DNA of 64,000 bases. Source: an uncultured Pseudomonadota bacterium. GTDB taxonomy: Bacteria > Pseudomonadota > Gammaproteobacteria > Steroidobacterales > Steroidobacteraceae. A program made the position numbers and the translations under genes. Positions 46,990-55,529 of the stretch are shown piece by piece. Position 1 is the stretch's first letter. The number at the start of each line of letters is the position of its first letter. Under the pieces are notes generated by a model, which saw only the letters and a list, made by a program, of their open reading frames with translations, made no database searches and was not told the DNA's origin. Where the stretch lies: the NCBI GenBank assembly GCA_937920275.1, contig CALGVD010000136.1, forward strand, positions 90,645 to 154,644, read 5' to 3'.

Positions 46990-47934
46990 TCAGCCGAGCA
47001 GGCGGTCGAGCTCCGGGACGATCTGGAACAGGTCGCCGACGAGGCCGATATCGGCGACCTCGAAGATCGGAGCTTCCGGGTCCTTGTTGATCGCGACGAT
47101 GGTCTTGGCGTCCTTGATCCCGGTGAGGTGCTGGATGGCACCTGAGATCCCGAAGGCGAGATAGAGGTCCGGCGAGATGATCTTGCCGGTCTGTCCGACC
47201 TGCATTTCATTGGCCGCGTAGCCGGCATCCACCGCCGCGCGAGAGGCACCGACCGCAGCGCCCATCTTGTCGGCGAGTTTGAAGAGGATCCCGAAGTTGT
47301 CGGCACTGGCGAGCGCCCGTCCTCCGGAGACGACCTTGGCAGCCGTCTGCAGGTCAGGCCGATCGGAGCGCGCCGACGACACCGAGATGAAACGGGTATG
47401 GGTGGCCGGCTCGGCGGCGACGGTGACGGCCTCGATGGGCGCGGGCGCAACCGAAACGCCAGCGGCCTCGAAGGAGGCGATACGGACCGTGGCGATGATC
47501 TTCGACCCCTCAGCCGCCGCGACGGTCGTGATGGCGTTGCTGGCGTAGATCGGGCGACGGAAGCGTGTGGCGCTCTCTACTGCCATCAGGTCAGAGACCT
47601 GTGGTGCATCGAGCAAGGCCGCGACGCGCGGCATCAGGTCTTTGCCGAAGGTGGTGGAGGGCCCGAAGACATGCGTATAGGCCGCAGCAAGCTCCGCCAA
47701 TTGCGGGGCGATGGCGGCCGCCAGCGCATTGCTGTGGATCGCGTGGGTGACCGTGACCACGCGATCGACGCCGGCCACGGTGGCGGCATCCGCGGCCACA
47801 GCGGTCGGATCTGCCGCGAACACGGCAATCGTGATCTCGGCATCGGGGATACCCCGCGCGCAGGTGACGCATTTGGCGATGGCGGGGTTGAGACGGGAGC
47901 CGTCGTGTTCGCCCACGATGAGGATGCGGTTCAT
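46990..47934 (-). CDS. etfA: Electron transfer flavoprotein alpha subunit
   Basis: 314 residues. The C-terminal FAD-binding signature is intact ([16 protein letters not shown] then TIVAIN near residues 257-285). With EtfB it carries electrons from acyl-CoA and other flavin dehydrogenases to ETF:quinone oxidoreductase; that partner is not in the window. ATG overlaps the etfB stop by 4 bases. The presence of an ETF pair directly downstream of an IclR regulator suggests pathway-specific use, although it may be the only ETF of the cell. Confidence 0.96.
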   Translation of the reverse strand: MNRILIVGEHDGSRLNPAIAKCVTCARGIPDAEITIAVFAADPTAVAADAATVAGVDRVVTVTHAIHSNALAAAIAPQLAELAAAYTHVFGPSTTFGKDLMPRVAALLDAPQVSDLMAVESATRFRRPIYASNAITTVAAAEGSKIIATVRIASFEAAGVSVAPAPIEAVTVAAEPATHTRFISVSSARSDRPDLQTAAKVVSGGRALASADNFGILFKLADKMGAAVGASRAAVDAGYAANEMQVGQTGKIISPDLYLAFGISGAIQHLTGIKDAKTIVAINKDPEAPIFEVADIGLVGDLFQIVPELDRLLG

Positions 47935-48680
47935 GCGAGCCCCTTGCGACGCAGCGCGTCGATGAGTTCTTGTGTGTCTTTGACCATGACGCCCTTGGCG
48001 CGGACCGGGGGCGGTTCGAACTTGACGGGTTTGAGCCGTTCGACAGGCGTCACGCCGAGCGCGCCGGGATCGAGCGTGTCGAGCGGCTTCTTCTTGGCCT
48101 TCATGATGTCGGGCAACTTCACATACCGCGGTTCATTGAGCCGCAGGTCGGTGGTGATGACGGCGGGGAGGTCGACCTCGATGGTCTCGAGGCCTGCGTC
48201 GACCTCGCGCGTGACCCGGGCGACATCACCGTTGATCTCGACCTTGGAGGCGAAAGTCGCCTGCGGCCGACCCCAGAGCGCCGCCAACATCTGTCCGGTC
48301 TGGCTGCAGTCGTCATCGATGGCCTGCTTGCCGAGGATCGCGAGCAGCGGCGTCTCCCGCTCGCAGAGGGCGCGGAAGATGCGCGCCGCATCGAGGGGCT
48401 CGATGACCGCATCGGTCTGCACCAGGATCGCGCGATCGGCACCCATCGCGAGCGCCGTGCGCAGTTGCTGCTGGCAGTCGGCCGTCCCGATGGAGACGGC
48501 CAGCACTTCCTCCACGATCCCTTTTTCTTTGAGACGCAGCGCCTCTTCGAGGGCGATCTCGTCGAAGGGGTTGATGCTCATCTTCACGCCGTCCGTGATG
48601 ACACCGGAACCATCCGGCTTGACCCGGATGCGGACGTTGTAATCGACGACGCGCTTGATCGCTACGAGAATGCGTTTCAT
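47931..48680 (-). CDS. etfB: Electron transfer flavoprotein beta subunit
   Basis: 249 residues with the typical N-terminus AIKRVVDYNVRIRVKPDG, the FDEIALEEALRLKEKG segment, and the recognition-loop/AMP-binding region that ends with DLRLNEPRYVKLPDIMKAKKK. The stop overlaps the etfA start. It follows the IclR-family gene by 96 bases on the same strand, with a gap that holds no clear terminator. Confidence 0.96.
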   Translation of the reverse strand: MKRILVAIKRVVDYNVRIRVKPDGSGVITDGVKMSINPFDEIALEEALRLKEKGIVEEVLAVSIGTADCQQQLRTALAMGADRAILVQTDAVIEPLDAARIFRALCERETPLLAILGKQAIDDDCSQTGQMLAALWGRPQATFASKVEINGDVARVTREVDAGLETIEVDLPAVITTDLRLNEPRYVKLPDIMKAKKKPLDTLDPGALGVTPVERLKPVKFEPPPVRAKGVMVKDTQELIDALRRKGLA

Positions 48681-48776
48681 CTGGGTCTCGGCAGGTTGGA
48701 AGCCCCTAGTCTACAGCCCCGACGCGCCCGGGTTAAGCCTTGTATGGCGGGCTGCGGGTCGTGCCGCGGGCGCCTG

Positions 48777-49601
48777 TCAGCGCATGGCGGTACGGCGTTG
48801 CGCCTGTACCCCGTGGTGCGGGGGTTCGCTCTGTTGTTCGATGAAGGTCTCACGGATCTTCTGCGCGGTGTCGCGCAACTTCGGCAGGAACCGTTCCACG
48901 GCGAGCTTGAGGGGGACGGCCGTGCCGCTGAAGCGGATGGTGACCGCCGCGAGTACCCGGTCATCGGCCATGATGGGCACGGCGATGCTGATCTCGTCGG
49001 ACACGCGGCGCGGGCGGACCGCCGATGCGTAGCCCTGCATGCGCGTGTCGTTGAGCATCTTCATGATCTCGGGTCGGTTGCGCGCGGGCGCATCTTCCTC
49101 CCGGTTGGAACGGGCGAGGATGTCGAGCAACGAGTCGCGGTGCGTCGGCGTTGAAAAAGCGAGGTAGACGCGGCCGGAGGACGAGGCGAGCAGCGGCACG
49201 CGGAATCCCGCCGGACAACGCTCGACCGCCAAGGGGCTTCTGTGGTCGGTCGATTCGCGGACCATCATCGAGGTTCCGGAGAGCGAGGCGACCGCGACCG
49301 GCCAGATGATGTCCTTGCCCAATTCGTGGATGTAGGGCCGTGCGATCTGCGTCACCCACGCCTCATCGTCGTAGCCGTCCGACAGGCCACGCACCATGAT
49401 GGTGAGGCGATATCGATCGTCGTTCGCATCGCGGTACACGAAGCCGGCATGGCTCAGGGTTTCCAGGATGCGATAGGTCGTGGTGCGCGGCAGCCGGATC
49501 TCCTGCGCGACTTCGGACACCGTGGCGCCGTTGCGCAGGTTCAGCACGGTCAGCGCGTCGAGACCGCGGATGAGCGCCCGGATCGGTCGTGTGGATTCCA
49601 T
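48777..49601 (-). CDS. IclR-family transcriptional regulator
   Basis: 274 residues. N-terminal winged helix (GLDALTVLNLRNGATVSEVA, LPRTTTYRILETLSHAGFV, about residues 14-55) and a C-terminal IclR effector domain (RVPLLASSSGRVYLAFS, ...RRVSDEISIAVPIMADDRVLAAVTIRF). ATG at 49601 gives the usual short N-terminus and has GGAG 11 bases upstream; an ATG at 49631 would add ten residues but lies next to the operator-like site. Likely regulates etfBA and/or the divergent hydrolase-cytochrome unit. Confidence 0.9.
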   Translation of the reverse strand: MESTRPIRALIRGLDALTVLNLRNGATVSEVAQEIRLPRTTTYRILETLSHAGFVYRDANDDRYRLTIMVRGLSDGYDDEAWVTQIARPYIHELGKDIIWPVAVASLSGTSMMVRESTDHRSPLAVERCPAGFRVPLLASSSGRVYLAFSTPTHRDSLLDILARSNREEDAPARNRPEIMKMLNDTRMQGYASAVRPRRVSDEISIAVPIMADDRVLAAVTIRFSGTAVPLKLAVERFLPKLRDTAQKIRETFIEQQSEPPHHGVQAQRRTAMR

Positions 49602-49631
49602 CCCGTCAGAACTCCATAACGATGATTTCAT

Positions 49632-49646
49632 TGGAATTTCACAAGT
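49632..49646. promoter_or_regulatory. IclR-type operator candidate
   Basis: TGGAATTTCA (49632-49641) is an 8-of-10 palindrome resembling half of the IclR consensus TGGAAAT..ATTTCCA, just before the regulator gene. The sequence on the minus strand, TTGTGAAATT, is also found in the scfR-type/aceB control region. Autoregulation would fit. Based on motif similarity only. Confidence 0.35.
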
Positions 49647-49688
49647 CTAGGGCAGCGGACCCCGCCTGTCCACAGGGCGGTCGGCTAT

Positions 49689-49710
49689 CCGCTGTGCGGT
49701 TTTACAGCGG
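49689..49710. repeat. Inverted repeat upstream of the serine hydrolase
   Basis: CCGCTGT (49689-49695) and ACAGCGG (49704-49710) are perfect complements around an 8-base spacer. It lies between the divergent IclR-family gene and the hydrolase, upstream of a CATAAT -10 candidate at 49733-49738, so an operator or a terminator remnant is possible. Confidence 0.5.
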
Positions 49711-49740
49711 CCCAAGGACGCCACGGAATGCCCATAATGC

Positions 49741-49756
49741 GGGTTGCCCGCAACCC
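49741..49756. repeat. Short hairpin in the leader of the serine hydrolase gene
   Basis: GGGTTG-CCCG-CAACCC gives a 6-bp stem with a 4-base loop, 44 bases before the ATG and just after a CATAAT at 49733-49738. If that is the -10, the hairpin would lie at the extreme 5' end of the mRNA and could stabilise it. Confidence 0.45.
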
Positions 49757-49799
49757 GTCCAGTCGCGCGGTGGTTTTAGCGGAGGAGCGTGAGGACCGC

Positions 49800-50975
49800 A
49801 TGATGCGCAGCATCCGCAACGGTCTCGGTTGGGTAGTCGCCACGCTGCTGCTCGTTCTGGTGGGTTTGGCGTTGGCGGCTTGGGTGGCGGACCCCGCCGT
49901 ACCGCGCAACCTCCTGTTCGGGCAGTCACTGTCCGAGCCGATGCGGGTGCAGGACTCGCAGCCCCAAGAAGCGCTGGCTGGGCGATCACTCGAGAACATC
50001 GCGATCGGCGCGCCGGTGACCCTCGATCCGCGGGGGATCGCGGCCGCTGAGCTCTACGCCACGACGATGCAGACGGTCGCCCTTTTGGTCTATCACAAGG
50101 GTGCGCTGCGCTACGAACGATACTGGAGCGGCGCAGACGCGACGACCCGCACCAATCCCAACTCGATGCACAAGGGGGTGCTCGGTCTCTTGGTGGGTGC
50201 CGCCATCGCCGATGGGCACATCGACTCCGTGGATGCGCCCGCATCCCGTTGGATCGAGCCCTGGCGTAGCACCGCACATCGCGACATCACGGTGCGGGAG
50301 TTGCTGCAGATGTCGAGCGGCTTGGAGGTTCCCGTGTTCGGGACCTGGCAGGCCTCGCGGCTGCTGCTCGGTTCCGACCTCGAGCGCAGCGTGCTCGACT
50401 TGGGTGTAGAAGCCCCGCACGGCAGCCTGTTCCAGTACAACAACGCCAGCGCCCAAGCGCTCGTGATGGTCCTGGAGCGTGCGACCGACCAGCGCTACGC
50501 AAAGTATCTCTCCGAGCGCCTCTGGCAGCGCCTCGGTAACGCAGAGGCGAGTCTGTGGATGGACCGTCCCGGTGGGCAGCCCCGCGGTTTCTGCTGTCTC
50601 TTTGCGACAGCGCGTGATTGGCTGCGCGTCGGCCGTCTGTTCCTCGATGGCGGTAGGGTGGGCGAGGATCAGGTGGTGCCTGCGGCATGGCTCGAGGCGA
50701 TGACGACACCGTCCCTGCGCAATCCGAACTTCGGCATGCAGGTGTGGCTCGGCTCACCGCCGACCACGGAACGGGTGTACAACCGGCACACCATCAAAGC
50801 CCGTCACTCGGCACCCTTCGCCGCAGAGGACGTCATCTTCATCGACGGCTACGGAGGTCAGCGCGTGTATATCGTCCCGTCGCGGGAACTCGTCATCGTG
50901 CGTACGGGCGTGTCGTCCGCCGATTGGGACGATGCGCTGCTCGTCAACACGCTGCTGCGCGCGGTGCGGCGTTGA
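49800..50975 (+). CDS. Beta-lactamase class C/6-aminohexanoate-dimer-hydrolase-like serine hydrolase, membrane anchored
   Basis: 391 residues with one N-terminal transmembrane segment (about residues 11-29). Catalytic motifs of the penicillin-binding fold are S122-M-H-K125 (NSMHKGVLG), Y213-N-N215 (FQYNNAS) and a C-terminal DGYGGQR in the KTG/HxG position. Together with RELLQMSSGLE this resembles class C beta-lactamase-like and nylon-oligomer hydrolases; substrates may be amides or esters. GAGGA lies 6 bases before the ATG. Its stop overlaps the TTG start of the next gene (TTGA), so a periplasmic hydrolase and a membrane cytochrome are coupled. Confidence 0.82.
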   Translation: MMRSIRNGLGWVVATLLLVLVGLALAAWVADPAVPRNLLFGQSLSEPMRVQDSQPQEALAGRSLENIAIGAPVTLDPRGIAAAELYATTMQTVALLVYHKGALRYERYWSGADATTRTNPNSMHKGVLGLLVGAAIADGHIDSVDAPASRWIEPWRSTAHRDITVRELLQMSSGLEVPVFGTWQASRLLLGSDLERSVLDLGVEAPHGSLFQYNNASAQALVMVLERATDQRYAKYLSERLWQRLGNAEASLWMDRPGGQPRGFCCLFATARDWLRVGRLFLDGGRVGEDQVVPAAWLEAMTTPSLRNPNFGMQVWLGSPPTTERVYNRHTIKARHSAPFAAEDVIFIDGYGGQRVYIVPSRELVIVRTGVSSADWDDALLVNTLLRAVRR

Positions 50976-52063
50976 CCCCTCAGCCGCCGGCGGGACACTG
51001 GCGCTCGGTCGAGGGACTGCTTTCCATCGGGATCCTCGCGTTGGTGGTCGCGCAGTTGTATCAGTCCACCCAGGTCGCCACCACGCCGCGCGGGACGGTG
51101 GCACGCGAAGCCCTGCAGTCTCTGCATGGCTCGCTCGGGCTGACGCTGCTGCTTTTTCTGCTGTTACGCCTGTGTCTTTGGCTGTGGCTGCCGCGAGCTG
51201 CGCGTCCCGCCTCGGTGCCGGTGGCCGCCGACGCGCTCGCGCGCCGTTGCATCCTTGCGCTGTATCTAGGGTTGTTGTTGCTGTGCCTGCTCGGACCATT
51301 ATTCGCTTGGTCCGAGGGACACTCGGTGTCGTGGTTCGGGATGGTCACCCTGCCGCCGATGCTGACGGCGAGTTACCACGCGTCGGTCGTCCTCGGCTAT
51401 CTGCACAGCGCGGCCTCGTTCCTGTTGTTGGCGTTGTCGGCGCTCGCCGTCGGCGTCTCGCTGTGGCAGTGGGCCCGCTACCGCATCGGCCCTTGGAGGA
51501 TCTTGCCCGCCTTCCCGTGGTCGACCGGCGATGTCGCAGATCGCGCGTCGGCGGGTTCGGGTGTGGGTGTGGGTGCGCCCTGGAACGTCGCGCACGGCCT
51601 ATTGTTCGCCACGCTCGTGGGAGTGGGGGCGCTGATGCCTTATCGGGTGTTCGGTGTCGTGCCGTTCACAACGGATGCGCAGAGCGTGCCTTCGGGCCCA
51701 CCGCCGGCGATCGACCCTTACGCGGGAGTCGGTGTACCGATGCGGCTGTCGGGGCGCGTCCAGCAGGAGTTCATGAACTGCCGGTTCTGTCACACCCTCG
51801 AGCAAGACGAAGCGCATGGTGTCGGACCGAACCTGCATCGGGTCTTCGGCCGCCGGGCGGCGAGCGCCACCGGGTTCTATTATTCACCCGCGCTGATCGC
51901 AGCAGGGCTGGACGGCATGAGTTGGGACGAGGGCTCGATCGACCGTTTGCTCGCGGATCCGGATGGATTCCTCGAGGGTCGGCACCGGATGCGTTATGCG
52001 CCGATCGACGACCCGCAGACGCGCGAGGCGGTGATCGCCGCCCTCAGGTCGGCGACGCGATAG
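50972..52063 (+). CDS. Cytochrome b561 fused to a C-terminal cytochrome c domain
   Basis: 363 residues. Four hydrophobic helices in the first 230 residues carry histidines in positions expected of cytochrome b561 (HWRSVEGLL, LHGSLGLTL, YHASVVLGYLHSAAS). After a further helix and a linker (PSGPPPAIDPYAG), a class I cytochrome c domain follows, with heme site C270-RFC-H274 and a likely axial Met in RHRMRYAP. It would carry electrons from quinol or a periplasmic donor onward. The TTG start at 50972 overlaps the preceding stop. It converges on the flavoprotein gene, overlapping by 20 bases. The c domain needs the ccm system encoded upstream. Confidence 0.85.
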   Translation: MTPQPPAGHWRSVEGLLSIGILALVVAQLYQSTQVATTPRGTVAREALQSLHGSLGLTLLLFLLLRLCLWLWLPRAARPASVPVAADALARRCILALYLGLLLLCLLGPLFAWSEGHSVSWFGMVTLPPMLTASYHASVVLGYLHSAASFLLLALSALAVGVSLWQWARYRIGPWRILPAFPWSTGDVADRASAGSGVGVGAPWNVAHGLLFATLVGVGALMPYRVFGVVPFTTDAQSVPSGPPPAIDPYAGVGVPMRLSGRVQQEFMNCRFCHTLEQDEAHGVGPNLHRVFGRRAASATGFYYSPALIAAGLDGMSWDEGSIDRLLADPDGFLEGRHRMRYAPIDDPQTREAVIAALRSATR

Positions 52064-53444
52064 CCGCAGCCGAATCTCCGGCGATCTTGCCGAGGGTCAG
52101 TGCGGTGCAGAGGCCGGCCCCGGGCAGGTAGCCGGTCACCTCGGGGCCGGAGATGCCGCGCGCGGCGCCACCCCCTGCGAAAACATTGGGTAATGCCCGT
52201 CCGTCCGCCCGCAGGACGCGCGCCGCAGCGTCGATCGACAGTCCGCCCTGCGTATGGAACAAGGCTCCGGTGACACGGACCGCAAAGTAGGGCGGGGCGA
52301 GCGGGGCGAGACCCTCGAAGCTGCGGCCGAGACGGTCGGCGCAGCCACTTTGTCGTGCCGCGTCGATCTCGGCATTGGCCGCGCGCAGGCTGCCTTCCGG
52401 CAGGCGGCAGAGCCGCTCGAGCCCGCTCCAGTCGTCGGCCTGTCGCAGCGCGCCGATCTCGAGCAGTTGACGCTGCTCGACCGAGTGCGCGAGGCAGGCC
52501 TCATGACGACGGGCGTCGAACACGACCCACGCGATGCCGCCCGGTTGCGCGAGCACCGGCACACACATGCCGGAGATGTTCGCGAGTTCATGGGTGAAGC
52601 GGACCCCCTCCGCGTTCACCAGGAAGCCCCCCTCGATCATCAGCGGGTGGGGCACCACGACCTGTTGCGGGTCAGCGAGTGTCCCGAGTCCCTGATAGGC
52701 CGTCATGTCCGCTACGGCACCCCCGAGCGCAGCGCCGAGCCGGATGCCATCGCCCTGATTACCCTCGTGACCGAAATACTTGGCGTTGGCCATCTCCGGG
52801 ATGTTCTCGGCCACCATGGCGTGGTCCGCCCCGAAACCGCAGGTGGCGATCACGACGGCCTCGCAGCCGATCTCCTCGAACTCGCCGTTCGGGCGAGCGA
52901 TGCGAAGGCCCAGCACACGATCGTCCGCATCGGCATACAGGTCCACCACCCGCGCCGAGGTCATGACCTCTGCACCCGCACGAGCGCAGGCGTTCAAGAG
53001 CAAGGTGAGGAGCTCCTCGCCGTTCCGGCCCGGGGGGATGTGCAGACGCGGTTTCGAGTGGCCGAGGCCTGTCCATTTGAAGTCGAGCAGCATCGGCACC
53101 TGATGGGTCGCGAGCCAGTCGATGGTCGGGCCGGATCGGTCGCCGATGACCCGCGCGAGCGCGGCGTCGGCACGACCCTCGGTCTTCGCCAGGATATCGG
53201 CGACGAAGCGGTCGGCGGAGTCGTCGACGCCGGCGGCATCCTGAGAGGCGCTGCCGGCGGCGCATGCGGCACCCAGCGACATCGAGGTGCTACCCCAAGG
53301 ACGCTCATCGCGCTCGAAGACGAGCACTTCGACGCCTGCATCCCGCACGGCGAGCGCCGCAGACAATCCGCAGGCCCCCGCGCCGATGACCGCCACGGGG
53401 ATGCTGAACTCGAACTGCGGAATCTTGTCGCGGATGATGCCCAT
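52044..53444 (-). CDS. FAD-dependent flavoprotein, fumarate reductase/3-ketosteroid dehydrogenase-like
   Basis: 466 residues. Rossmann FAD site VIGAGACGLSAALAV (about residues 18-32) with the following ERDERPWGSTSMSLGA, and the closing FAD segment GGGAARGISGPEVTGYLPG. The fold is that of the FrdA/KstD/urocanate-reductase group, which oxidise or reduce a C-C bond next to a carbonyl. Here the first glycine motif and the CxxGxG variant GAACAAGSASQDAAG are atypical. ATG at 53444. Convergent with the b561-c gene and divergent from the VAO-type oxidase; its electron partner may be the ETF or the b561-c protein. Confidence 0.82.
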   Translation of the reverse strand: MGIIRDKIPQFEFSIPVAVIGAGACGLSAALAVRDAGVEVLVFERDERPWGSTSMSLGAACAAGSASQDAAGVDDSADRFVADILAKTEGRADAALARVIGDRSGPTIDWLATHQVPMLLDFKWTGLGHSKPRLHIPPGRNGEELLTLLLNACARAGAEVMTSARVVDLYADADDRVLGLRIARPNGEFEEIGCEAVVIATCGFGADHAMVAENIPEMANAKYFGHEGNQGDGIRLGAALGGAVADMTAYQGLGTLADPQQVVVPHPLMIEGGFLVNAEGVRFTHELANISGMCVPVLAQPGGIAWVVFDARRHEACLAHSVEQRQLLEIGALRQADDWSGLERLCRLPEGSLRAANAEIDAARQSGCADRLGRSFEGLAPLAPPYFAVRVTGALFHTQGGLSIDAAARVLRADGRALPNVFAGGGAARGISGPEVTGYLPGAGLCTALTLGKIAGDSAAAIASPT

Positions 53445-53556
53445 GCGGAGACAACCTTGGACGGTGCTGTGGCCGTTTAAGGAGGGCGAGTCTAGCACCG
53501 CCCGCGATGGCGCTCGGCTACACTCTTGGGGGTCCATTGACCGTTGGAGCGCGCAG

Positions 53557-55149
53557 ATGTCCGAAGCCATCCACCTGTTACCCGGCGCCGTAGACGGCGC
53601 CATCGTCGCCCTGCGTGGTCTCCTCGGCGATGATCGCGTGGTCACCGACCGTACTGAACTCGAGTTCCATTCACAGGATGTCTACCGGGCGGGTCTGCTG
53701 CCGGCGGCCATCATCCGCCCCCAAGACACCGAAGAACTCTCGCGGGCGTTGCGTCTCATCGCCCCCGCGAAATTGCCGATCATCCCGCGCGGTGGCGGGA
53801 TGTCCTACACCGACGGTTATCTGCCGAGCCGCCCGGATTCGATCATGGTCGACCTGCTTGCGATGTCGCGGGTGCAGCTCATCGACGCCGAGGATTGTTT
53901 CGTCACGGTCGAATGCGGCGCGACCTGGAAAGACCTGTTCGAGGCCTTGGCGCCGCACGGCGTGCGAACCCCGTATTACGGTCCTTTGTCGGGACTGCGT
54001 TCGACGATCGGCGGTGCCTTGTCGCAAGGCAGCATCTTTCTGGGGTCCGGGCGGTACGGCCCGGTGGCCGAGAGCGTCATCGGCCTCGATGTGGTGCTCG
54101 CGGACGGCCGGGTGCTCGGGGTGGGCAGCCACGCCATCGCAAACGGCAAGCCCTTTTTCCGGCAGTTCGGCCCCGACACACTCGGGATGTTCCTCGGCGA
54201 TTGTGGTGCCCTCGGCATCAAGACCCGTGCGACGTTCCGGCTCATACGGCCACAGCCTGAATCGAGGTTCCTGTCCTTCAGCTTCCGCGAACCCGCCGCC
54301 TTGTTCGCGGCGATGGCGGAGGTCGCGCGCGCCGACATCGTCTCGGAGCAGTTCGGGTTCGATCCCGGGCTGCAGGCGGTACGCATGAAGCGCAGCAGTC
54401 TGGCTGAGGATGCCAAGGCTCTGGGCGCGGTGATGCGCGGTTCGGGCGGCGTGATCAAGGGCCTGAAAGAGGGCGCAAAGGTCGTGATGGCCGGCCGCAG
54501 TTTTCTGGAGGAGGGGACCTTCTCGGTCCATCTCTCGATCGACGGACGCGATGCGGTCGATGCGGACGCGAAGGCGCTGGTGGCACGCAAGATCATGGCT
54601 CGGGCGGGTACCGAGGTCGAGAACACGGTGCCCAAGGTGATGCGGGCGAACCCGTTCGCGGAGGTCAACAGCATGCTCGGGCCGAACGGCGAGCGTTGGG
54701 TGCCCGTGCACGGCACGGTGTCGTTCTCAGGCACCCCCGGCATGTACGAGGCCTGCGAGCAGGTGTTCGAGCGTCACGAGGTCGCCATGCGCCGACACGC
54801 CATCGAGCGTGGCTATCTGTTCTGCACGGTCGGCGGCGCAGGCACGCTGCTCGAACCGGTGCTCTATTGGCCGGACGCCCGGCAGGCCTTTCACGAGCGA
54901 GTGCTCGACGCGGGCTATCTGTCGCGCTTGCCCACCTACGCAGCGGATCCGCAGGCAGCGGAGGCGGTCGCGACGCTGCGCGCGGACCTCGCGACGGCAT
55001 TCATGCAGCAAGGTGCGGTCAGTTTCCAGATCGGCAAGTTCTACCGATATCAGGAGGGCTTGGCGCCGAGCGCTGCCGGATTGCTGGCGGATCTCAAGCG
55101 TCTGGTCGATCCAGACGGACGGATGAACCCCGGCGCGCTGGGTCTTTGA
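53557..55149 (+). CDS. FAD-linked oxidase of the VAO/GlcD family
   Basis: 530 residues. The PCMH-type FAD domain shows LPIIPRGGGMSYTDGYLP (about residues 72-89), followed by VECGATWKDLFEAL and the GGALSQGS loop; the C-terminal half is the substrate domain of 4-cresol/glycolate oxidase-like enzymes, ending PDGRMNPGALGL, the family terminus. No obvious covalent His/Tyr flavin site can be assigned. GGAG 8 bases before the ATG. The HapK/RedY-like gene follows after 47 bases and has a strong ribosome site, so they likely form a unit. Confidence 0.85.
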   Translation: MSEAIHLLPGAVDGAIVALRGLLGDDRVVTDRTELEFHSQDVYRAGLLPAAIIRPQDTEELSRALRLIAPAKLPIIPRGGGMSYTDGYLPSRPDSIMVDLLAMSRVQLIDAEDCFVTVECGATWKDLFEALAPHGVRTPYYGPLSGLRSTIGGALSQGSIFLGSGRYGPVAESVIGLDVVLADGRVLGVGSHAIANGKPFFRQFGPDTLGMFLGDCGALGIKTRATFRLIRPQPESRFLSFSFREPAALFAAMAEVARADIVSEQFGFDPGLQAVRMKRSSLAEDAKALGAVMRGSGGVIKGLKEGAKVVMAGRSFLEEGTFSVHLSIDGRDAVDADAKALVARKIMARAGTEVENTVPKVMRANPFAEVNSMLGPNGERWVPVHGTVSFSGTPGMYEACEQVFERHEVAMRRHAIERGYLFCTVGGAGTLLEPVLYWPDARQAFHERVLDAGYLSRLPTYAADPQAAEAVATLRADLATAFMQQGAVSFQIGKFYRYQEGLAPSAAGLLADLKRLVDPDGRMNPGALGL

Positions 55150-55196
55150 CCCGGCCCCCAATCACCACGGACCCAGTCACATCTCGGGAGGTTTCT

Positions 55197-55502
55197 ATGG
55201 CCAAGATCATCGTCCTTTTCAACCTCAAGCCCGGCATCAGTGTCGCGGACTACGAGGCCTTCGCCCGTGACACCGACCTGCCGATCGTCAACGCGCTGCC
55301 CTCGGTACGCAAGTTCGAGGTGCTGAGATCGCAGGGCTTGTTGGGTGGCGGCACGGCACCCTACCAGTATGTCGAGATCCTGGATCTGCACAGTCTCGAA
55401 GCCCTTGGCGCGGACGTCGCGACCGAGATGATGCAGAAAGTCGCCGCCACGTTTCAGTCGATGGCCCAAGACCCCCAGTTCATCATCACCGAATCGCTCT
55501 GA
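55197..55502 (+). CDS. RedY/HapK-like small dimeric alpha+beta barrel protein
   Basis: 101 residues: AKIIVLFNLKPGISVADYEAFARDTD-type start and a VEILDLHSLEALGADVATEM segment match the REDY/HapK family, small proteins found in prodigiosin-type clusters and in many catabolic loci, related in fold to EthD and Dabb proteins. Members are thought to bind or protect reactive intermediates; no catalytic role is established. GGGAGG six bases before the ATG. It follows the VAO-family oxidase, so it may handle its product. Confidence 0.7.
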   Translation: MAKIIVLFNLKPGISVADYEAFARDTDLPIVNALPSVRKFEVLRSQGLLGGGTAPYQYVEILDLHSLEALGADVATEMMQKVAATFQSMAQDPQFIITESL

Positions 55503-55529
55503 CGCCGCCGCTCGACGGAGTGCGGTGCT

